Assembly: GCF_964199965.1 (NCBI RefSeq) | Contig: NZ_CAXMZT010000002.1 | Span: 297,163-361,162, forward strand | From: JAFIFT01 sp020051095 | GTDB lineage: Bacteria; Pseudomonadota; Gammaproteobacteria; Legionellales; Legionellaceae | Direction: 5' to 3' | Length of the DNA: 64,000 bases | Shown here: piece by piece, positions 52,154 to 62,143 of the stretch | How the letters are laid out: each line of letters starts with the position of its first letter | How positions within the stretch are numbered: the first letter of the stretch is position 1 | Made by a program: the position numbers and the translations under genes | Notes under the pieces: generated by a model | Seen by the model: the letters and a program-made list of their open reading frames with translations, nothing else | Database searches by the model: none | Told to the model about the DNA's origin: nothing

Positions 52154-53146
52154 TTAAGGTAAACAACTTGATAAACGATTTATCTTAGTTTGTTGGCGTT
52201 CGATTTCTTTATCAAATAGTTGCGACGCCTTTTGATGATAATTATCCCGTTCTTGCTCATAGGTTGATTGGTATATGCCTTTAAAGAACTTAGAAAAATG
52301 TTGCCAATCATGATTTTCTGATTTATCTAACTCGGATTTTGCTTTCTCTAAGCGCTTTATTTTAGTTTGCTTATACGCCATTTTCTGTCGGATAAACCCA
52401 TAACTTGAGTCTGCGTTTCCTTCCAATGTCAGTTTAGCGATGTGCCCTTCGATAGCCGAGACCGATTTTTTGTAGTTAATATCACCAAACATGTTTTCAT
52501 CATAGTCGTTGATATATTCCGTGAGAATTTGCAGCAATTGGTTCAGCTTTTTTAAATCATCTTCGACAGCCCCCTCATATAAACTATGATTAAAATGCTT
52601 TAGAAACAAGGCATTTACAACACTCTCATCTTCTTCAGAATCCAATGGCTTGTATCGATAATATTGATCGCGCATTTCAAACCCAAGGTTCTTAGCGATA
52701 TTTCTAAACACGCCTAAAATTGGTGGAATGATTTTGTTTCTTAATAGGAAAAATAAGTTCACACCCACTGAAAGTTGATTCGTTAATGCCAAAGCCCCGA
52801 GCAGAGTTGATGTCGAAATAATGGTGGGAAATAAGAAATAGGACCCTGCAATAAAGGCCGCCAAAAATAATAAGGTAACGATTATTTCGACCTTGCCAAC
52901 GTCGTTCTGATAAATGCGATATCCGAAATTTGTTATGTTACCCAAACACAAGGATATGTTTGCCAACATCAGGATAATTTCATGAGAAAACAAACTAGAG
53001 GCCATTAATGCTGGGGTAAAAAAGAGGGTGACGGCAAACGACATCACCGAATTTAGGCTGGTAGACGCCTTATTAAATATATCCCCGACATTTTTTTCGC
53101 GGTTACGATTGCGCTTAAATGGTGACTTTCTTAAATCTAATCCCAT
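52154..53146 (-). CDS. Conserved multi-TM protein with charged helical C-terminus (Legionella-like)
   Basis: A 330-residue protein. A basic N-terminus (KSPFKRNRNREKN) precedes about four or five hydrophobic helices (residues 30-150: SVMSFAVTLFFTPALMASSLF, LANISLCLGNITNFGYRI, IVTLLFLAAFIAGSYF and others). The rest is soluble and helical, ending QQTKINRLSSCLP. I recall very similar unnamed membrane proteins in Legionella genomes, which supports the taxonomic reading but gives no function. It could be a channel-like or scaffold protein of the inner membrane, or of a host membrane if secreted. Confidence 0.75.
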   Translation of the reverse strand: MGLDLRKSPFKRNRNREKNVGDIFNKASTSLNSVMSFAVTLFFTPALMASSLFSHEIILMLANISLCLGNITNFGYRIYQNDVGKVEIIVTLLFLAAFIAGSYFLFPTIISTSTLLGALALTNQLSVGVNLFFLLRNKIIPPILGVFRNIAKNLGFEMRDQYYRYKPLDSEEDESVVNALFLKHFNHSLYEGAVEDDLKKLNQLLQILTEYINDYDENMFGDINYKKSVSAIEGHIAKLTLEGNADSSYGFIRQKMAYKQTKIKRLEKAKSELDKSENHDWQHFSKFFKGIYQSTYEQERDNYHQKASQLFDKEIERQQTKINRLSSCLP

Positions 53147-53269
53147 AACAACACCTTGGTAATCTCTTAAAATCAGAAAACGCCATGATAGGAGTCAATG
53201 TGTTTAGCGTGAATAACCCTAATGCATTATCATTGATATGTAAAGTTTTCATGATGATTAAAAGGCAAG

Positions 53270-54172
53270 TCACGCCTCACTCATTTGTGTCACGCTATTG
53301 GCATTAAATTTTCGCCGGTCGAATACTGTTCGGCTAACAGCGACAAAATTATAACTAACAATTATCAACAATAACCAACGAAGCCATGCCGTATTTAAAT
53401 GGCTTACAACCCCTAATCCCAAAAATACGCCCAAGCAACCAACGAGGCTTAGCCAGCCTATTTTTGCCATGGGTAAATTGGGTTGTTTAAGGAATATCAT
53501 CGCAGTTAGCGGCTGCTGCATAGCGCCGGCTATGGTCATAATTGGAAAAGCAACGATGGGTGACATATTTAGCATAAATAACACCGCTTGCACCATCACG
53601 AATAAACCGACCCCGGCAGCCGTTAACGAGCCCGCTATGACTAAGCCAACAAACCCAAAAAATAATTTCAAACCTCGCAATGTGGTTAACGAGCCATCCA
53701 TGGGTAAGCAATCAAATTGAGCTAGCAACAGCAAAACGATTATCACCATAAAAGCGGCCATCATGGCAATGCACAAAGGTTGTTTATTTAATCGGGTCAT
53801 TGTCAAACCGCCAAGAACTCCACCAATGCACGTTGCTAAAACCAAGGTGAGTAAGGTCAGCATATCAACTTGGAACAACGTTAGAAAAAATAAGGCCTCA
53901 ATCAAACCGGGGATGACTTGCGCTAGGTTTGTCATGGCTGGAAACTCAGCATCTTCAAACGTATTGAGCGTTTTGGCTAAAAAGATATTCACGGCAAAAC
54001 TACCCATGCCGATGGTATCGGCAAAGAAAGCAATAATGCCGCTAACGGTTAGTTTTTTTAACTCAGACCAAGAAAGGCCAGTAGATTTGGCTTGCCGATG
54101 GTAGTTTAGCATCATGAAAATAGCTAAACCATTGAAAATAAGCATGGCTAAGATGATTAATAATATGGCCAC
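53270..54172 (-). CDS. TauE/SafE (TSUP) family transporter
   Basis: A 300-residue protein with eight to nine transmembrane helices. Typical TSUP features are the two internal repeats, with FFADTIGMGSFAVNIFLAKT near the start of the first and SLTAAGVGLFVMVQAVLFMLN in the second. Family members export sulfite, sulfoacetate or other small anions. No sulfur-metabolism gene is next to it, so the substrate is open. It is monocistronic. Confidence 0.9.
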   Translation of the reverse strand: MAILLIILAMLIFNGLAIFMMLNYHRQAKSTGLSWSELKKLTVSGIIAFFADTIGMGSFAVNIFLAKTLNTFEDAEFPAMTNLAQVIPGLIEALFFLTLFQVDMLTLLTLVLATCIGGVLGGLTMTRLNKQPLCIAMMAAFMVIIVLLLLAQFDCLPMDGSLTTLRGLKLFFGFVGLVIAGSLTAAGVGLFVMVQAVLFMLNMSPIVAFPIMTIAGAMQQPLTAMIFLKQPNLPMAKIGWLSLVGCLGVFLGLGVVSHLNTAWLRWLLLIIVSYNFVAVSRTVFDRRKFNANSVTQMSEA

Positions 54173-54306
54173 TATTGAAACGTTTAAATCAACATGGGCT
54201 TATTATACACACGGAGGAAGAATAATCATAGTGAATTGTCGAGGCGAGGGCAGCTCTTAAGCACTGACGTACCGAAGTTGTCCCTGAGCGCATCTGAGAT
54301 TTTTTA

Positions 54307-54474
54307 CAGGACAAAGGTGCCGTCGTTGCGAGCATAAGCGAAGCAATCCAGATCGATCTCTGACGTGGTAAGATCTATTTGACCACATCACTCTAATTTT
54401 AACGCATCGGTCTTCTAGACTGCTTCGCGCTGCTCGCAGCGACGGCGAAGTTAGTTCGGGACGTTTTTCAGGAC
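54307..54474. repeat. Diverged copy of the GTCGTTGCGA palindromic element
   Basis: The left arm GTCGTTGCGAGCATAAGCGA leads to AGCAATCCAGATCGATCTCTG. The right arm contains GACTGCTTCGCGCTGCTCGC then AGCGACGGCG. The same sentence (CGTTGCGA...AAGC...AATCCAG.TCGATCTCTGA) occurs in the 34583 copy. The 443-base gap around it has no gene; further short hairpins (CAGGAAC, GGAACGTTCC) continue to about 54540. Confidence 0.65.
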
Positions 54475-54615
54475 CTGTATAAATGCTCGCAACGACTAAT
54501 TTTCGATGATATCTCAAAACTCAGGAACGTTCCGGGACATCCTTCTGTGCGCAGGCGTTTGCAGATTAGCCTATTAATTAAATAAATCGTCTATCCTTAA
54601 GGACCCACCCATCAA

Positions 54616-56154
54616 TTACTTTTTCGGATAAACAGTATTATCCAGATTTTCTTCGAAAGTATCCAATGCTTCCGCCGATTTTGTTTTAGGCGTGCGGAAG
54701 AAAGTATCGACATAGCCTTGTTTTGAAATCGCTACTAACACTGCAGGAATCACGGTGATGGTGGCTAAAACGCCGATAATGCCTTTGATGATCGGATGAA
54801 GATTATGCCAAACGCCACGGTGTTTGGCGAATTCATCCCGAGCCCCAGTGATTGCATCGGTACATTCTTGCTTAAATTGTTGTAAACCATCTTGGGTCAA
54901 ATTCTTTTCAAAGGTCGTTTTAGCTTGTTCAAGCTTTTGATGAAACTGCTTGACCTTTTCAGCAACATTCATATAAGCCGGATTATAAGCAGCCTCGCTA
55001 ACTGCTCCTTTTTTCTTCAGTGAATCAGTGACTTTTTGGAGTTCTTTAAGATGCGTTTCAAAAGCAACTAACGCTAATCGATAAGCTTTTGATTGTTCTT
55101 CTTGATCTGACTCATCCGATTTTAAAGGACTTTTTGCTTCTTCGCCAACCTGTTGATTTGAAGATGGGATATCGCTTTGTGGCACGGGTGTCGAACTTTG
55201 CGTGTCTTTTTGAGGCTCTTGTGTCAAGCTTGTGCTACCTAAATTGCTTTTTTGGGAAGAACCATGACTATCTTCTTCCGTTATCACGGGCGTTGTGCCT
55301 TTCTGTTCGTCTTGCTGTTCAAGATATTCATCGAAATCAAGCGAATGTGTTTCAACGTGAGATTGGTCTTGAGTGCCCATCACTTCAAGAAGTCCGGCAG
55401 TAATCGGTGCAAAAAAATTAGCTGCTTCTTCTTCGGTATAATCATCATCATTGATATCAGAAAGTTGACCATAATGCTTAGCACGTAATTTCGCCACTGC
55501 CTGTCGGTATTGCTCTTTATCGTCTAGTTTGGCAAAGGCTTCTAGTTCCGGAGGTAGCACAAAATTCTTCGTATCTAATTTTTCGACCCATTCAGGGTGA
55601 CTCATGGCATATTGAATGAATGCCACACTCATCGGGCCACAAGAGACTAATGTGTGTCCTGAGGCCGTTTCTTTCTCAAATTTTTCTTTCTGAGCAACTT
55701 GATGACAAATAACCAAGTCCATTCCACCTATCTTATTTTTTTCCTCTAAGCCTAATCTTGCTTTCGCATAGTCTTCCGGTGTTAGTTTTTCATTGGAAAA
55801 ACCAGTCGGATTGAATAAAAACATTGTGCACGTCTCATCATTATCGGGATTTTTCCGCAAAATTGCCGACATGTAATGGGCAGAACCCAATTCTGGTTTA
55901 AAAATGATTGGAAAAAAGGTTGCCTCTGAGTTTAGCAATTGATTACTACATTCCCACATTAAATCTTCAAGCTTATGGCTAAATTCCCCATCAAAAAATA
56001 CATAAGGAGGAAGCATCACTTCCTCGATAGACTCAGGGAGTTGTTGATAATGTTGCCAAACCAACCATTGCACATCATCATTATGATACCAAGTTTCAAA
56101 CTTTCGACTATCTTCTTGATCTCGGGTGGTAAAAATATCTTGCGCTTTTGTCAT
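54616..56154 (-). CDS. CE-clan-like cysteine protease/acetyltransferase protein; candidate effector
   Basis: A 512-residue protein. The N-terminal domain (about 25-200) has the order His-Asn/Asp-Cys seen in CE-clan (ULP/YopJ-like) enzymes: His93 in GSAHYMSAIL, a candidate acid position Asn115 in MFLFNPTGF, and the nucleophile Cys172 in LVSCGPMSVAF. The oxyanion Gln usually six residues before Cys is not evident. A low-complexity Ser/Gln/Glu linker (about 270-340) follows, then a helical C-terminal module ending with hydrophobic GIIGVLATITVIPAVLVAI, GYVDTFFRTPKTKSAEALD and a final helix. The likely role is a translocated deubiquitinase, deSUMOylase or acetyltransferase; the catalytic class is inferred from motif order. 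Confidence 0.78.
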   Translation of the reverse strand: MTKAQDIFTTRDQEDSRKFETWYHNDDVQWLVWQHYQQLPESIEEVMLPPYVFFDGEFSHKLEDLMWECSNQLLNSEATFFPIIFKPELGSAHYMSAILRKNPDNDETCTMFLFNPTGFSNEKLTPEDYAKARLGLEEKNKIGGMDLVICHQVAQKEKFEKETASGHTLVSCGPMSVAFIQYAMSHPEWVEKLDTKNFVLPPELEAFAKLDDKEQYRQAVAKLRAKHYGQLSDINDDDYTEEEAANFFAPITAGLLEVMGTQDQSHVETHSLDFDEYLEQQDEQKGTTPVITEEDSHGSSQKSNLGSTSLTQEPQKDTQSSTPVPQSDIPSSNQQVGEEAKSPLKSDESDQEEQSKAYRLALVAFETHLKELQKVTDSLKKKGAVSEAAYNPAYMNVAEKVKQFHQKLEQAKTTFEKNLTQDGLQQFKQECTDAITGARDEFAKHRGVWHNLHPIIKGIIGVLATITVIPAVLVAISKQGYVDTFFRTPKTKSAEALDTFEENLDNTVYPKK

Positions 56155-56259
56155 GTTAATATCTTCTTTTCAAATTGAATAAAAATAAGGCTTTTATATG
56201 GATGGAATTATAGCTTAATTGGATTAACAAAATATTAACAGATCAAGCGATAATTTCTT

Positions 56260-56377
56260 TTTAGTGTATCGGTCAAAAACTCATATCTAAAACGTGCCTG
56301 TGCCCGAGCCCATAGCCGTCAAGCTAAGGAATAATCATGATAATCGTATTCGTTCTTCGTTTTTTGTCCGCTACAAA
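56260..56377. repeat. Copy of the TTTGTACCGGA / hexamer element (degenerate left end)
   Basis: The left arm TTTAGTGTATCGGTCAAAAA then CTCATATCTAA matches the 18621 left arm, while the right end TTTTTTGTCCGCTACAAA matches its right TIR with one change. Internal GTGCC(T/C) hexamers are short. It lies in a 337-base gap between divergent genes (54616 and 56492); I see no gene in the gap. Confidence 0.7.
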
Positions 56378-56491
56378 ATTCACTTTTATCCCGAGTTTTT
56401 GTAATTGAAGTAAAAATACCCTGCAAAAGCTACTCAAACAGCAACCATTTGATTATGCTAGAGAAGAAGACAACGTTATAAGGACATAACT

Positions 56492-56893
56492 TTGACGCAG
56501 GGAAAGATATCCCGATTAAAGAAAGCTGGTGGCGCTTTTTTGGGTAGCATCACTGGCCCAGCCGTGGCCATCACCGAAGGATTTGTGTTTCAATTTGACC
56601 TTCCCATCAAAGAAACCATCACCAATAAACAAGATTTTAAACCACTGGTTTTACTCAATGCCCTGGTGATGACAGGCCTATTTAATCCAATGCTCACGGT
56701 AAACAATATTATCCATTACTTTAACGCTGCCGTGGAAGCAGGCAAGGAAGGTGGGCCATCGGCAGTGCTTGATTCGTTTGAGTTCTTACAGTTGCCTGTC
56801 GGTAGCTTTTTTAAGCCAACCCTGGAAGGAATGTCGCAACGATGCTTAGCGACTGAGTTAGATATTAACAACCACGCTCGTAGGGGGCCGTGA
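56492..56893 (+). CDS. Small orphan protein
   Basis: A 133-residue protein starting at a TTG with AAGGA eight bases upstream (56479-56483). It is Gly- and Ala-rich in the N-terminal part (KKAGGAFLGSITGPAVAITEG) and mildly hydrophobic, with LVLLNALVMTGLFNPMLTV in the middle. No family is recognised. There is no good signal peptide. It converges with the ABC-F gene. It could be a small membrane-associated protein; a non-coding reading frame cannot be fully excluded, but codon periodicity and the ribosome-binding site favour a gene. Confidence 0.55.
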   Translation: MTQGKISRLKKAGGAFLGSITGPAVAITEGFVFQFDLPIKETITNKQDFKPLVLLNALVMTGLFNPMLTVNNIIHYFNAAVEAGKEGGPSAVLDSFEFLQLPVGSFFKPTLEGMSQRCLATELDINNHARRGP

Positions 56894-56921
56894 ACATGAC
56901 TCGGCTCAGTTATCTTTACCC

Positions 56922-58325
56922 CTACATAAGATAATACTCCGTCACATTTATCTGCTTAAGAAAATCCTCGTCATGGGAAATCACAATCAGGGGGCCTGGA
57001 TAATTTTGCAAACATTGGATCACATGATTGCGGGTGGTGAGATCCAAGTTATTTGTCATTTCATCCAATATCAATAATTTGGGTGGATTAGCGGCAATCT
57101 TTGCTAACGATAATCGTGCTTTTTCCCCGCCCGACAAACTTGTCACCGACTGATTAACAACCGGATTGGACTTAAAGAGAAAGTCATTTAGGTGAGATCG
57201 GATTTGGGCATGACTCCAATCCGGTCTTGCCAATTCAAGGGTTGATAATACCGTTTCATGTCGAGATAATTGTTGATAGTGCTGATCTAAATAGCCTATA
57301 TCCTGCGTGCTGGGTCCCTGCCATTCCCCCCGTTTTAGCACACCCGATTGATTCATGATTCCTTTAATCAGCGTTGACTTACCACTTCCATTAGCACCAA
57401 TAATCGCCAAACGTCCTTGGCCAAATAGCTGGATATTAATCTGATTCGCAATGATGCTATCACCATAGCCAATCTCACCATCTTTTACCATAACCACTGA
57501 TTTTTTGGTCATAAATCCAGCCGGCAAATGAAACGTTGGCACAATGATTTCTGGCCTATCTATCTCGCTAATTTTTGTGATAATTTCTTCTCGTTTATCA
57601 TGAATTTGCTGACTTCTTTTTCCTGCTGTTTGATTTGCTCGGTACATTTTCGCATGCGACACAATGGTCGGCCATTTACGGTTTTGAATCGATTTTTTAC
57701 CCTTTTCTTTGGCGTTTTTAGCCCGATTTTGTTCTTTCATACGTTGCCCATGTATGGCTTTTTTATCGCGTTGCAGACTCGCTAACTGATGTCCGAGTTG
57801 CGTTATTTTCATCTCCTTTTCACGAACAAAATCATCATAACTTCCATAAAATGGCTCAATTTTTCCACCTTGAATTGACCAAAAGCAATCAGGGATCATC
57901 GATAATAATTGCGGATCATGCGACGCAATGATTAGGGTGCCCGAATAATAACGTAAAAATTGGAGCAATTGTTTTCGATTATTACTGTCAAGATGATTGG
58001 TCGGTTCATCCAGGATTAATAACTCCGGGTTATCGGACAAGGCATCGGATAAGGCTTTCTGAAATCGCTCTGCCCCACTTAATCCATCGGCCATGGCTGG
58101 GATTTGTGCCACATAGCCAATCTGGATAGCTTGATAGAAATAGATATCGCCATCGGCAACGACTCGTTTACCCGCTAACAATTCTAATAAGCTTGACTTA
58201 CCCGAACCATTATCGCCAATTAACGCAATCCGCTGCCCAGAATAAATCGACGCATCAAACGATTCAAAACAGACTTTTTCGGGAAAAATTAATGATAATT
58301 GATTAACTGAACAAAGTATCGACAT
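56922..58325 (-). CDS. ABC-F family ATPase
   Basis: About 467 residues with two tandem ABC ATPase domains and no membrane segment. Domain 1 has Walker A GDNGSGKSS, signature LSGAE and Walker B LLILDEPTNHLDSNNR. Domain 2 has Walker A GANGSGKST, signature LSGGEKARLSLAK and LLILDEMTNNLDLTTR, where Met replaces the usual Pro. The inter-domain linker is basic and helical (RMKEQNRAKNAKEKGKKS), as in ribosome-acting ABC-F proteins. It may release stalled ribosomes or protect from antibiotics. ATG 58325 follows GAGGTGG and is preferred to TTG 58340. Shorter than Uup or EttA (about 550-640), largely because domain 1 is compact. Confidence 0.9.
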   Translation of the reverse strand: MSILCSVNQLSLIFPEKVCFESFDASIYSGQRIALIGDNGSGKSSLLELLAGKRVVADGDIYFYQAIQIGYVAQIPAMADGLSGAERFQKALSDALSDNPELLILDEPTNHLDSNNRKQLLQFLRYYSGTLIIASHDPQLLSMIPDCFWSIQGGKIEPFYGSYDDFVREKEMKITQLGHQLASLQRDKKAIHGQRMKEQNRAKNAKEKGKKSIQNRKWPTIVSHAKMYRANQTAGKRSQQIHDKREEIITKISEIDRPEIIVPTFHLPAGFMTKKSVVMVKDGEIGYGDSIIANQINIQLFGQGRLAIIGANGSGKSTLIKGIMNQSGVLKRGEWQGPSTQDIGYLDQHYQQLSRHETVLSTLELARPDWSHAQIRSHLNDFLFKSNPVVNQSVTSLSGGEKARLSLAKIAANPPKLLILDEMTNNLDLTTRNHVIQCLQNYPGPLIVISHDEDFLKQINVTEYYLM

Positions 58326-58469
58326 AAACCACCTCAACAATAAATTACGCTCGCGTTAAAAACGCTCCAAGATTTATTGAGAGATAATTCGCATTGGCGT
58401 CGAGACCTCGTTTTTTATGAAAGGACCACCATTATATCAAATTTGATAGACCTCATCAATTGCTAGTAT

Positions 58470-61400
58470 CTAACCACGATGACACTCCCCTCCTCCAGGG
58501 GGACGATGATAACCAGGAGGACAACCACCCTGTGGAATTTCTGGCGGATTGAGGCGAATATTGGGATAACAACGATTACCAAGCAAATAATACCCACTGG
58601 GACACTGGAGCACTTGTGGGATATAGCAATTCCAACGTCCATTGCCAAGATATTGCGTGGCATAGGCATTGTTCCCATATTGTTGCTTACACATCCGATG
58701 ACCATCCGCTTTGGTGATGCGACGACAGTAATTGCGGCTATCATTCCAAACATAGCCTCCGCTGCATTGACAATTCGCAGACCCATCCGCATTCATACTG
58801 ACGGCATAGGCTCCTCGACCATATTCTTTGCGACACTGTCGATGGCCATCTTTGATGCTGGTTAGCACACAGCGTTTGGGTGAATCTTGCCAGTGATATC
58901 CTGACCGGCATTGGCATTGGAATGTCCCATCTTCATTGACTTTAATAGCATAAGCGCCATCGCCATAGATTTTCCGACATTGAGGATGACCTTCCTCAAT
59001 GGTCGATTGCTTTTTGACACATCGACTCGTTTGTATAGACAAAACATAACCCGGTGCACAAGCGCAGGTGTATTTGCCATTAACCGATTGAATGATGATA
59101 TTTTCACCGTAATCGCGAACACAGTTCTGCCTTGCAGCCCCCTCATCGCAGCTGGTTAGGGCGTAATTGACTTGCGGAATTAATGATTGTAAATAAGGAT
59201 TGATCTTGCCGGCTAATTTTGATTTAGCAACCCCTAAAACAGCCAGGTCACAGTCTCGAATCGCTTGTTCTATCCGAGCTTTGGTGGTGCGAATCTGAGC
59301 GATTCGTTTCAAATAATCATCGATTGCACCCTGGTAATTTTTACAAGATGTTCGTATTTTTTGCTTCGCTTCATTGAATAGCTGTTCTGCTTTATCAAGA
59401 TTGCCTTGATTGAAGTCTGTCACCCCTTGGTGGTACGCATTCATTCCTTTTTGTCTTGTTAATAACTCAATTTTTAAATCCTCATTGCCCGGTTTGTTGC
59501 CAATTGCTTGCACCGCGGTTTTAATAATTGATAAATTACAACTTGATTGCGCCGCATTTGGATTGCTTTTGGCTTTCGCCATCTCATTGACCAAGGCAGT
59601 GGCATTGTCAACGATATCGGTGGGGCATTGGATTGACACTAATGCCTGTTTCACTTTCTGCAAATGGGCTAAGGAAGAATCTGGATCGCCAGCTCGAAAT
59701 GCCTGATCAGCTTGTTTATAAACCGACTTTGCCGTCTCTAATACGCTGATTCGCTGTTGTAGAGTTTGCTTTAACGGCTCCATAATTGGTTGGTCAAAGG
59801 GTTTGATTGCATTTAGCGCTTGTTCAACTTGGGAAATTCGGCAAGCCTGCTTGCCTTTTTCTGCTTGCTTCATTGCTTGATGCAAAGCATCTAAACGTTG
59901 CCACGATTCGGTTAAGGTGGAATGGATTTTAGGGCAGTTCGATAATTGTGCCATCAGTTGTTGATGGTTTGCTATTTGATTGATTAATTGCGGTAATGAC
60001 GTAATAGCTGGGTTTAACGTTGACTGGGCTTTCTCAATGAGTTGAATTCGCTCTAACACAACCTGCTTTTGTTCAGCCGATAACGATTCATCCACCTTTG
60101 CCACATTAAGCTGTGCCAAGTCACATAAATTGAGATCCTTGGCTTTTGTTTTTGGCTCCTCTTTCTTTTTATCGGCCTCTTCGGCTTCTTGATTATCTTT
60201 AATGTCCACTAAAAGACGAACATATTGGGGGCCTGAACGTAAATGAATGGTTTGTTTTTCACTTTGCGCTCCCTCCACCACGGCCTGCAAAGCCACTTTT
60301 GCTGCTGGCTGCGTCCCAACCAAATGCATAACAAAATTACCCACATCGTTGGCTTGCCAAACTTCGCACCCCCTGACTTCAACCGCACCGACGGGCTTAG
60401 CATTAATGATGGCTTTGGCACATTTTTGACAGGCACCTTGTGGATTTGTTTGGCTACGAACGCTTCCATCGATAATCATCAATTGCACGGACTTTAATTT
60501 TTCATGAATTGCTTTATAGCGTTCATAAGCCTGGGTGCGTTGCCCGCCCACATCGCCAAACCCGCCCTGTTTGGCTACATAGGATGCCGCATAAGTAGTT
60601 ATTAATCGAGATTGACCTTCACTTTCCAACTCATTGAGAAATGCTTGCAAATTGAGCCCTGTTATTGCTTCTACTTGATGGATAATCGATGCCTGACTAC
60701 ACACACCTTTTGTCCCCATTGCCTGCTTCAATCGCTGAGCTTGACTAGCAATATCGCCGATCACGTGGCTTCCTTCTTTCATTAAAGCCGGAATGCCACC
60801 GGGTGTGTTATACACTTTGGCAATGGATTGAATATCACCAGTGTTAACAGAATAGCCGAGTGCTTTTGCTGCTGTCATGAGTTTCATGGTTTGCTGTAAA
60901 CCCTCTTTAAAGCCTCCTTCAGGACGACCATCGATAAATTGACTTCCATCCCAAAACAATAACTGTCCTTGTTGTGGCTCGATGGTTTCATAGATATTGC
61001 GCCAGGGTAAGGTGCTATATGAAAGAGGGCAAGCCAAAATACCCCGTTTATCCAATATACGGGAACGCATATCGTCGCCTGGCGCACCCGTTCCTTCACA
61101 ATAGGCGGCTCTTTTTTTCAGCAACTCCCCTAACGAGCGAACCTCGGCCAACATTTTTTTAGCCACTTGCGCCATGTTATTGACGATGTCTCCCATCAAT
61201 GAAACCAGGGGTATTTGACTGTTCGACGCAGCCGAACTCATTGCATCCATGATATCGAACATCTTTTCTATTTTAATTTTGGGGTCATCTGTTTGAAAGG
61301 CTTCAACGGTTGTAAAGACTACCGCCTTCATATTGGTGGCTGCATCCAAGGCATTAATTTGACCTTCGTACTGTTTGAATTTATCCAGCCACGCCCCGCT

Positions 61401-62102
61401 AAATCCATATTTTTCCAGTATCTCGGTATAAGGCGTTTCTGGATTCGCTTCAATTTCTTTTTTCGCTTGCACAAACCGCTGCAGTCGGTCTTGTGCTTTT
61501 TGCAAAATCGCCTTCATCCCCGAGATAATTTGAGCTGATTCTCCCGCTGTTAAGTCGCTATATACTGCAATTAATTGAGCAATACTTGGCGCATGCACTT
61601 GAATGTATTCATTTACATAGGTGGAAATTTCCTGACCGGGTTGTTTTAACCAGGCCTGAGCTTTCGCTTGAATCAATGGCGAATTGGGATCATAGTTTGC
61701 TTGAATGTCTGGCGGGAGTGTGGGTATGATTTTATCGCGAAATTTTTCAGCGACCCAACTTAAAAACATGTTTCGCGCATTTGCGACTGCGGCATCCAAA
61801 CCCTGCTTTGCTTGGGCCTGTGCATCGGTAATTGGCTGCTTAGCCTGCTCAATTAGCTTGTCGCGATATTCCCCGCATTTTGTCATGAAAACTTTCTTGA
61901 CATCGATGGATACACCCTTCACTTGAATCGGCTTTTTATATTTATCACTTAATTTATCCCATACAACCGGGCATGGATCTGAGACAACGATGGCATTGGA
62001 TTTCTGAGTTGAAAATGAGCTTGCTGCAAAGGAGACATGTGCCGAACAAAACACTATCAAGGCAGTTAGAATGAAAGCACGTTTTAAGTGGAAAGACTCC
62101 AT
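58470..62102 (-). CDS. Large secreted protein with C-terminal Cys-rich repeats
   Basis: About 1210 residues with a signal peptide (LKRAFILTALIVFCSAHVSFA). Residues up to about 1000 are mostly helical, with Gln/Ala/Lys-rich coiled-coil stretches and a middle section holding CQKCAKAI and RGCEVW. The C-terminus (about 990-1180) carries four repeats of roughly 48 residues with the frame C-x4-YG...C-x-C-x3-GY...C, such as CRKIYGDGAYA, CQCRSGYHW and CSGGYVWND, an EGF-like disulphide pattern. A frame continues 11 codons upstream to 62135, but a TATAAT lies just before it, so 62102 or 62108 is likelier. Probably an extracellular or surface adhesin-like protein; function unknown. Confidence 0.8.
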   Translation of the reverse strand: MESFHLKRAFILTALIVFCSAHVSFAASSFSTQKSNAIVVSDPCPVVWDKLSDKYKKPIQVKGVSIDVKKVFMTKCGEYRDKLIEQAKQPITDAQAQAKQGLDAAVANARNMFLSWVAEKFRDKIIPTLPPDIQANYDPNSPLIQAKAQAWLKQPGQEISTYVNEYIQVHAPSIAQLIAVYSDLTAGESAQIISGMKAILQKAQDRLQRFVQAKKEIEANPETPYTEILEKYGFSGAWLDKFKQYEGQINALDAATNMKAVVFTTVEAFQTDDPKIKIEKMFDIMDAMSSAASNSQIPLVSLMGDIVNNMAQVAKKMLAEVRSLGELLKKRAAYCEGTGAPGDDMRSRILDKRGILACPLSYSTLPWRNIYETIEPQQGQLLFWDGSQFIDGRPEGGFKEGLQQTMKLMTAAKALGYSVNTGDIQSIAKVYNTPGGIPALMKEGSHVIGDIASQAQRLKQAMGTKGVCSQASIIHQVEAITGLNLQAFLNELESEGQSRLITTYAASYVAKQGGFGDVGGQRTQAYERYKAIHEKLKSVQLMIIDGSVRSQTNPQGACQKCAKAIINAKPVGAVEVRGCEVWQANDVGNFVMHLVGTQPAAKVALQAVVEGAQSEKQTIHLRSGPQYVRLLVDIKDNQEAEEADKKKEEPKTKAKDLNLCDLAQLNVAKVDESLSAEQKQVVLERIQLIEKAQSTLNPAITSLPQLINQIANHQQLMAQLSNCPKIHSTLTESWQRLDALHQAMKQAEKGKQACRISQVEQALNAIKPFDQPIMEPLKQTLQQRISVLETAKSVYKQADQAFRAGDPDSSLAHLQKVKQALVSIQCPTDIVDNATALVNEMAKAKSNPNAAQSSCNLSIIKTAVQAIGNKPGNEDLKIELLTRQKGMNAYHQGVTDFNQGNLDKAEQLFNEAKQKIRTSCKNYQGAIDDYLKRIAQIRTTKARIEQAIRDCDLAVLGVAKSKLAGKINPYLQSLIPQVNYALTSCDEGAARQNCVRDYGENIIIQSVNGKYTCACAPGYVLSIQTSRCVKKQSTIEEGHPQCRKIYGDGAYAIKVNEDGTFQCQCRSGYHWQDSPKRCVLTSIKDGHRQCRKEYGRGAYAVSMNADGSANCQCSGGYVWNDSRNYCRRITKADGHRMCKQQYGNNAYATQYLGNGRWNCYIPQVLQCPSGYYLLGNRCYPNIRLNPPEIPQGGCPPGYHRPPGGGECHRG

Positions 62103-62143
62103 ATCCATACATCCATGATTAATCCGAAGGGGCATGTTGTATA

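Noticed and set aside
54257..54517. An 86-residue minus-strand frame
   Set aside because: It falls within the palindromic repeat at 54307-54474 and has Arg/Ser-rich composition typical of non-coding repeats.
58479..58865. A 128-residue plus-strand frame
   Set aside because: It is the complement of the Cys-rich repeats of the large secreted protein; Thr/Ile-rich composition comes from the opposite strand's Gly/Tyr codons.
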